Shown here: positions 57,884-64,000 of the stretch, piece by piece
Numbering within the stretch: position 1 is the stretch's first letter
How the letters are laid out: each line of letters begins with the position of its first letter
NCBI GenBank assembly: GCA_033030425.1
Contig: JAUFSD010000008.1
Span: forward strand, 1,674,001 to 1,738,000
Length of the DNA: 64,000 bases
Reading direction: 5' to 3'
Origin: Verpa conica
Taxonomy: Eukaryota > Ascomycota > Pezizomycetes > Pezizales > Morchellaceae
The notes under the pieces: generated by a model
Told to the model about the DNA's origin: nothing
Database searches by the model: none
Seen by the model: the letters and a program-made list of their open reading frames with translations, nothing else
Made by a program: the position numbers and the translations under genes

Positions 57884-60883
57884 GCACATCTATGGGAACT
57901 CTAATGCACCTCAGAGAGTCTCAAGTAATCTAGTACGGATAGGGAAAGAAGATTAACTGTAGGATGGTGGCGGTTGGCTACCATAGCAAGAGTTTGGCCG
58001 GTAGACGTGGTCATAGCAACCATATCTCTAGCTTCTCATCTTGTATTTTAATTCGCAATAGGCTTTCTCATCATGCTCTTGCTGATGAACGCACTGACCC
58101 CAAGCTTTGGTTATGACGCCGGTCAGCCCTGTCTCGTAACAAAACTGTCCAGTTATAGTCAGGTGGTTGGTATGTATTAGCCGGGAACATTTCAATCTGC
58201 TGGTTCTAAAGCTATGTAAATAGAAACTGGTGGGGGAGGTTGGCTAAGTGGGAATATATAGTCTTAAAGGAAAGTAAAAGTAAATTATAGAGAATTCGAC
58301 TACTAGCCTATGAAAAACTCTGGCTGATTGAGGGTAGTAACCAAACCGAGCTTCAGTATATATAGTAATTATAATGATGAACAGTTCCTAAGTTCTAGAG
58401 ACCCCTTACACTGATTATCGAAGTAATCCATAGTTCTTGGATTTCTGCTACTATTTTGTGCGGTGGAGTTGGGAAAGGTTGTGCTGTGCGTAATGAGACA
58501 CGGGGCCTCCACCAGGGAATATTTGCTCCTCGACTACCAACTCACGCGCCAGGAGTAACTGGGCGCAGCACTCTTTTTGATGTAACAAACAGCCTAAGGT
58601 AGGTTATAACGTATGCAAGATGAAATCTGTGACACTTTGGTAAAGACAAATCATCAGGTAAAACCCTAACCCTATTTATGCGGCCTACTCATAAGAAAGC
58701 TTTATTTTATTTATTACATTAAGACCTATTAATAACTGAGTAAAAGCTTAAAAAGAGCTTAGCTAATAAAACTAGACATCAAAAATACTCCCCGTGATTG
58801 AGAAGCGATTCCAACTTTTCTGTTGATTTTGAGATGTTGTCCCTAGGTCAGCTTTTTTTTTTTTTCGGCTATGGCGCATTTTTCTTTTTGAAATGCAGGG
58901 GCTGCTTCTGTTGAAACAGACCTTCGATCAGGATAAAAGGGTGGGCTACAGCTGTAACAAGGCTGTAAGTAATGCACCCCTTACATTGGTTACTGTTTAA
59001 GTTCCGCGGGCGCGCGATTGCTTGTACCACCCGAACTCGTCTTTTGAGCAGAAACATGTGATGGACAAGGGTTCTTGGGACCAATAACACTTCGCCTCGA
59101 GCGTCAGTAAGATTTTGCGTTTCCTAATCTTTTCTACGGGATGCTGTACTATAATTCAATTGCATATAGCAATCATCCCTAGTCATGGTGTTGGCAAGCG
59201 CACAGCTCATCACTAAACACAAAATAGTAACTGGAAGAACTGTAGACTGCGCGTTGCGGACTTGCCCGCGCACATTGCATAGTTGATTGGTTGCTCTCCT
59301 GCGCGTTTCTATCTGATAAGAAGTAGTAATATACCCAATTATCCGTGGGCTGTTCTACACGTGTGCAACCCTGAAACGCGTCAATCAATTTCCAGCCCTT
59401 TGAGATTTTTCTCCAATGCTTGGGGTAGATCCGGGGTACGAAAGTGCTGTTTTTACTAATGCATATGTATGTTTTATTCACTGGAGATCGTTGCTTGCGA
59501 TAAGGATCCATCTCTGAGACCTACATCTTCGCGCTGAGATGCGCAGCCAACCCCGAAGAGCAGAAGGCTCACCGCACTGCGCTGGTTAGAAAACGTCATA
59601 TATCTGCATATATTTGGGTATCGTGATCTTACGTTCTGCTGCGGGATCTGCGTTTTGTGGTTGGTGTTGATGTTTTATAGTAGCTTTAATAAATTGATTG
59701 TACTACGTCTTACACGTCATTGATTCCCGAGTCCCCGTATCGAGGGTTTATGCGGTTATCAGTTTATGCTGTAATTGTTCAAAGTTTGGATGTTGGCTTG
59801 TGTTTTTTTCTGTTTGGCTAGATTCTAGCATTCTCCGTGTGAACCGATCAGTTCAGTTAAGAAGTTATGTTGCTCTGTATTTGGGTTTGTAGGCTCCCTA
59901 GGTCGTTAAGAAGTGCGGCTCCTCAGCGGGTAAATCAGAATATGGGTGAAATATGATTTAGAACCAACCACTCATATAGGGAGAGTTTTCTCTTATAGAA
60001 AATTGCGGCTCTGTCGTGCTTAGCTGTGTTTTAAATCTCTGCTTATAGGACCCTAACCCTAGCGTTAATCGTAATTCTGCCTACATCTAGTTGGCAGCCT
60101 CACTACGGGGCTTCTCCCGTTAGCGACCCAAGCAATCTAGGTGTGTTCTCTAACTGGAGGCCTTCTCTCCAACAGGACCTCCTGTATGCAATACCTGCAT
60201 ATCAAGGTCTCGTTTATCACGAGGACTTCACAAGGCTGTGCTAAATGCATTGTATAGTAGCCTGATTTCGATTGCGTTCTACATGCAGGAGTTTGTCAAC
60301 ATAGACGCGTGTAATATGCTACTGGTGTGGTATTTATGAAATGTACTTGATCTGCATGATATGCAAAAATGGTGCCTGGTATTTCCTTTTGTTGGCCTAC
60401 AGACCGGTGACGTCGTGACAGTGCGGGGTAGGTAAGTGGGTGCCAGGTACCAACCTATCTTGTTGTTTCGAGTCTATTACTTTCGGGATTCAGCTATTCA
60501 GAGATATCCATTACTGGACTCTTGAGACGGCATACATTCTGGTCTCGTTTAATGAGCTGGCAGAACGATGATCGGTAGTTGTCTAGTTTCCTGTGATTAG
60601 CTACAATGGCTCTATCCTCTCACATTCTCTGGGTGGGTTTCGATTAGCTAAAAAATTGAACGGAGGAGATGGAATGCGGAAGAGGATATGAAAACTATAG
60701 AAGGGGTTTATCTACGCAAGACTTGATCCAAGGACTATGCCAGAGTAATTCTTTTGAATCCGTCAAGAGCTTTAAGGTTTGTTCCTCACTTCGTTATTAT
60801 TACACGTTTAGATCACTAATACTATACCTTAATAGATAGCAAAAGCTTGATTATATGCACATTGTTAGCAGCAGTACTTAGCA
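57884..60883. other. Gene-poor 3-kb stretch
   Basis: No supported gene. A T-run lies at about 58853-58865, and TAACCCTA-type words at about 58666 and 60054. A 110-codon frame at 59179-59511 (minus, ATG start) has no recognisable domain. Confidence 0.4.
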
Positions 60884-63277
60884 ATGTCGGCCATAGACTT
60901 TGCCCAATACACTCCGTATCCACAACGGTCTTGGTGCGGAGCCAATACAATGCCGAAGGCCAAAAAAACCTCAAACGACAGTTCTGCTGTGCCGAGAACT
61001 AGAAGTTCGAGTACGGCAGGAAGCGCCTTCAAGCCCAAGAGCTCTAGCCAGCGTCTCTCAAGTCCACAATCCCCCTCTCAAGGAGGACCCGGGTCCCTAA
61101 TCCAGTACATCTCAAATACTGGATCTTTCCTCAAGGATAACATTTCCCCGGTAGCGTCTCTCAATATCCCTGGTCTAGTCGGGAAACCTTTCGAGCCTAT
61201 TTGGAAGGGTAAAGGGTTCTCTACCTCCGACTCTCTACATTCCCCATCTCCTCTATTTGAGCGTTCATGGGCAAAAAAGCCGGAATTGTCCTCAAAGTCT
61301 CCTGCGATAGGACCCAGGAGAGATTCTATTACACAGAAGGCGACATCTGTCAGCAATGGGAACCCAGTAGAAGAGTGGCTGGGTGGTGTAACCCCGGCAC
61401 TCACATATTCTCATATGGGTAGTGGAAGCCCGACGCAAGAAAAGCTAGGGCCTGTGACCCCGGCTCCTTCATATCCGCCGTTCTACTCTCACGGGAGTGC
61501 CTCCGGTATGAGCTGGCAGTGTAAGAACTGTGGACACTCGAATTTTGAGCAGATGGGTACGAGCGCGGTCAGAAGCCCACTTGCAACTCCGAGATATGTT
61601 CCGTACGGTTACTTGCCGGGTCTAAGGCATGCGGAATCGTACACTACTATGCCGTTTGAAAGAAGTGCTAGTTTCTCTAGTGCTGGTTTCTCTAGTGACT
61701 CGGTTGATCCTAAGGAACTGACAGCGCTGGATAGAGATGATATCGTCAACAAGAATGTTTCTTCAGCGGACAATGGTAGCGATTGCAAGATTGATGGGTT
61801 GGGTATTGATCTTCATTCTGGATCCAAGGATAGTGGTAGCTTTGGGCTGGGTAGGAATTTCTATCCTGAGCCTAAGGTTATTGCTAGTAGTAATACTGTT
61901 GGTCTGGGTGTCGTGATTCATTCCGCACCTGAGACAATTGTGGAGTTGAATGCCGAGATTCACTCTGCACCAGAGGCTATTTTGGAGTTGAATACTGAGC
62001 TTAGTTCTACATCCGATGATAGCATCGTTGAGTTGAATACCGAGCTTTGTTCCACGCCAGATTATAGCGATAGTGGAATTGACCTAAGCGCAATATCCGT
62101 GGATCCTGAGTTGAATATAAAAGAGGCTATCGGAGGCGATACCACACTAGTTATAGTTGCGGAAATTTCGTTGGGTCCGAAGGTAGAGGAGCAAGGGGAT
62201 AAGGAAAATACTCTTGAGATTTTGGGTACTCCCTTTGTTTGGAGGTAAGTAATATTTTTTATATATTATCTTTGCAACATAAGCAGTATCCGCTAACACA
62301 TAAATAGTGATTCCTCAAGGGACCCTCTAGACGAGTCTGTTTCCCAAAAAGCGGTCTCCAGTCCCAAGGAAGGTATCCAAGAGGCTGGGCGTGTTGAATC
62401 CGAAGACCGTGCCCGCCAGACACCCAAACTCTCATCTCCAACAAAACAGTCACCCATCAAGAAAGAGGACTCTATCAAGCAGCAATCTCCCGTGAAAATA
62501 CAGGCTCCAGTTAGTCAACAGCCTTCCGCCAAACAGCAACTCTCCGCCAAACAGCAGTCTCCAATCAGGCAACAGCCTCCAGTCAAACCCATAGTCAGAG
62601 AACAGCTCCCAACCAAACAACAACCCCCGGCTAAGCAACAGCTCCCCGTCAAACAATCGCCCTCCATCAAGCAACAACCCCTCGTCAAAAAACCTGTCAG
62701 ACGGCAGCCCGTAATTAAACAAGAGCCTTCCACCAAGCAACAAACCATCAAACAGGAACCCATCAGGAAGCAGCCCCTTGTCAGGCAACAGTCCACTACC
62801 AAACAACAACCCCCCATCAAGCAGAAAACCCCAATCAAAAAATCTCCTGGCAAGAAAAAATCCCCCAAAAAGCAACAGCCCTCGACCAAGAAGACCACTA
62901 CTAAAAAGGGCCCCGCCACACAGCCCACCAGTGGAAAATCTATCAAGAAACCCTCCACCAAACGACAATCCTTAATCAAAAAACTCCTTGCCAAACAAGA
63001 ATCCTCCATCATACAGCAGCCCCCCATTAAACGAAAGTCTTTCATTAAAAAGCTACCCTCTCCGGAGCAACAATCTTTAACCAAAAAATCCTCTACCGAG
63101 CAAGAATCCCCTAACAAAAAACAATCTTCAAGTTTCTATGTCGATCATCTCGAATTTCCTAAAGAGAAATTCAATGTAAAAATACAATTTCATAATCCGC
63201 AGTACAGAGTATGGCAACAAAAGGAACCTCGGGAGAGGGGGATGGGTTACCAGCCAAATGGTAGAAATATTTCTTAA
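60884..63277 (+). CDS. Large disordered protein with a KQQP-rich repeat tail
   Basis: Two exons (60884-62244 and 62308-63277; intron GTAAGT to AAATAG, 63 bp) give 776 residues. Exon 1 is Ser/Pro-rich with a single WQCKNCGHSNFEQMG segment (one CxxC pair) near residue 210, and three copies of a roughly 14-residue unit (IVELNAEIHSAPE type, residues about 350-400). Exon 2 begins with an acidic/polar link, then about 200 residues of short imperfect units such as KQQPPVK, KQQLPVK and KKSP, strongly basic and Gln-rich. The end (FYVDHLEFPKEKFNVKIQFHNPQYRVWQQ) looks folded. A second ATG at residue 23 could be the real start. No membrane or signal segment is present. A nuclear or RNA/DNA-associated role fits the basic repeats but is speculation; no family is recognised. 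Confidence 0.7.
62455..63120 (+). repeat. Degenerate coding repeat of KQQ units
   Basis: Dozens of imperfect 15-24-bp units built on CAACAGCCYCCMRTCAAA. The array stays open on both strands for over 500 bp, which produces long antisense frames that are not genes. Confidence 0.8.
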
Positions 63278-63707
63278 TGGGACTTTATTCCATGTTCTCT
63301 TGTGGAGGGTAGCTTTTGAGAGGCTTTATCTTGGCTAGTGTGGGAACCGGGAGTCGACCGCATGGTCTTAATGTAACATATGTGGTGTCAGTGGCGGCAG
63401 CACACTGGGTAGGGTGTATATATTTATTTGTAATATTTTGTTCTAGGCGATTAGGTTCTGGGCGGGAGCTAAGCATTGACATGGTTCAGAGTTTAAAGAG
63501 ACGGTCTATTGGAGAATACTAGGGTCTTTATAGTCTCTTTTTCTGAATAAATAGCTCGAGAAACAACGCGCGTTCTATTAGAGTGAAACATTGGTGAGTA
63601 CGTATAAAGCTACTTCATCCTGAGCCCTGCTATAATTTCCATAGAAGAACTTAGTATTCATCTCTTCTACATGTCCACCTCGAAGAATATAACGATAACC
63701 AGTGTTA
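63278..63707. other. Intergenic, no gene seen
   Basis: The 3' flank of the KQQP protein gene, up to the second pogo-like element. No ORF with features. Confidence 0.4.
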
Positions 63708-63859
63708 TAGTATGCTTTCATTATAGGGATATTTGTTATAAGAATATCTAATCTATGAGAATATGATATACCGGTGTCATAGACTGTTAACGGTAGGTGA
63801 GCGTGTGCTACAAGAATATGAAATTTCAACCCCAAGAGTATTATAACGGAGATCTACTG
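63708..63859. mobile_element. Pogo-like miniature element, family E copy 2
   Basis: A 152-bp relative of the element at 19883-20057 with TA at 63706-63707 and 63860-63861. The left end reads TAGTATGCTTTCATTATA where copy 1 reads CAGTACACTTCCGTTATA, so nearly all changes are C-to-T or G-to-A. A 9-bp hairpin (CACTATTAG...CTAATAGTG) follows just outside at 63873-63902. Confidence 0.75.
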
Positions 63860-64000
63860 TATAATGTTCCGTGCACTATTAGTAATATTAAACGCTAATA
63901 GTGAGAAATAGCTTTACCCATAGAGTATGTGGTAAATGTGTCAAAGAGTAATTTACTGGCGGCGAAAAGATTTCTTACGACTAATGGTAGAGCACCGAAG

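Noticed and set aside
59179..59511. 110-codon minus-strand frame as a gene
   Set aside because: ATG start but random-looking composition and no recognisable motif.
62450..63117. Two long minus-strand frames, one Gly/Leu-rich and one Cys-rich
   Set aside because: Shadows of the KQQP repeat. No start context, and the spliced plus-strand gene explains the region.

Overview
This window comes from a filamentous ascomycete fungus (Pezizomycotina-type). Genes carry short GT-AG introns (about 35-65 nt, with CTAAC/CTNAC-like branch sites just before the acceptor). The proteins are typically fungal: a DUF7025-type AAA ATPase, a DUF7708 STAND-like protein, a CorA-like transporter, a kinase-ankyrin protein and a Reb1-type Myb factor. 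Gene-poor AT-rich tracts are littered with short inverted-repeat elements. The exact lineage cannot be fixed from the sequence.

Layout. 1-7 kb: the 3' end of an unknown gene, two miniature transposons, a RING-finger gene and a damaged CorA-like magnesium transporter gene. 7-15 kb: mostly non-coding, with one multi-pass membrane protein gene, a nest of TA-flanked miniature elements (11.8-13.7 kb) and a tiny secreted-peptide gene. 15-20 kb: an F-box/ankyrin gene and a complete allantoinase gene (purine nitrogen use) with a GATA-motif-rich promoter. 20-27 kb: two more miniature elements, a GPI-anchored-type secreted protein and a degenerate minisatellite. 27-34 kb: a Met/Asp/Asn/Lys repeat protein gene, a Reb1-like rDNA terminator-binding factor, and a convergent Cue3/ASCC2-like ribosome-quality-control gene. 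36-48 kb: an accessory block with an AAA ATPase, a DUF7708 coiled-coil STAND-like protein, and a protein kinase-ankyrin gene. The ankyrin array of that last gene is nearly identical from repeat to repeat and is cut by a 927-bp transposon; the stranded 3' tail has collected stop codons. 48-50 kb: transposon relics. 50-56 kb: a cytochrome P450, then a head-to-head pair of a TTC36-like TPR gene and 4-hydroxyphenylpyruvate dioxygenase. 56-61 kb: gene-poor. 61-63.3 kb: a large disordered KQQP-repeat protein gene.

How the parts fit together. The metabolic genes (allantoinase, HPPD, P450) look intact and normal. The TTC36-HPPD pair is the most suggestive functional association: the mammalian proteins have been reported to interact, and here the genes share one intergenic promoter region. 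The 36-48 kb block looks like a fungal signalling or non-self-recognition neighbourhood (ATPase, STAND-like protein, kinase with a hypervariable repeat array). At least ten inverted-repeat families occur in 64 kb. All but one of them sit between TA dinucleotides, so Tc1/mariner/pogo-type non-autonomous elements have been the main force shaping the intergenic DNA. No tRNA, rRNA or CRISPR array was found.
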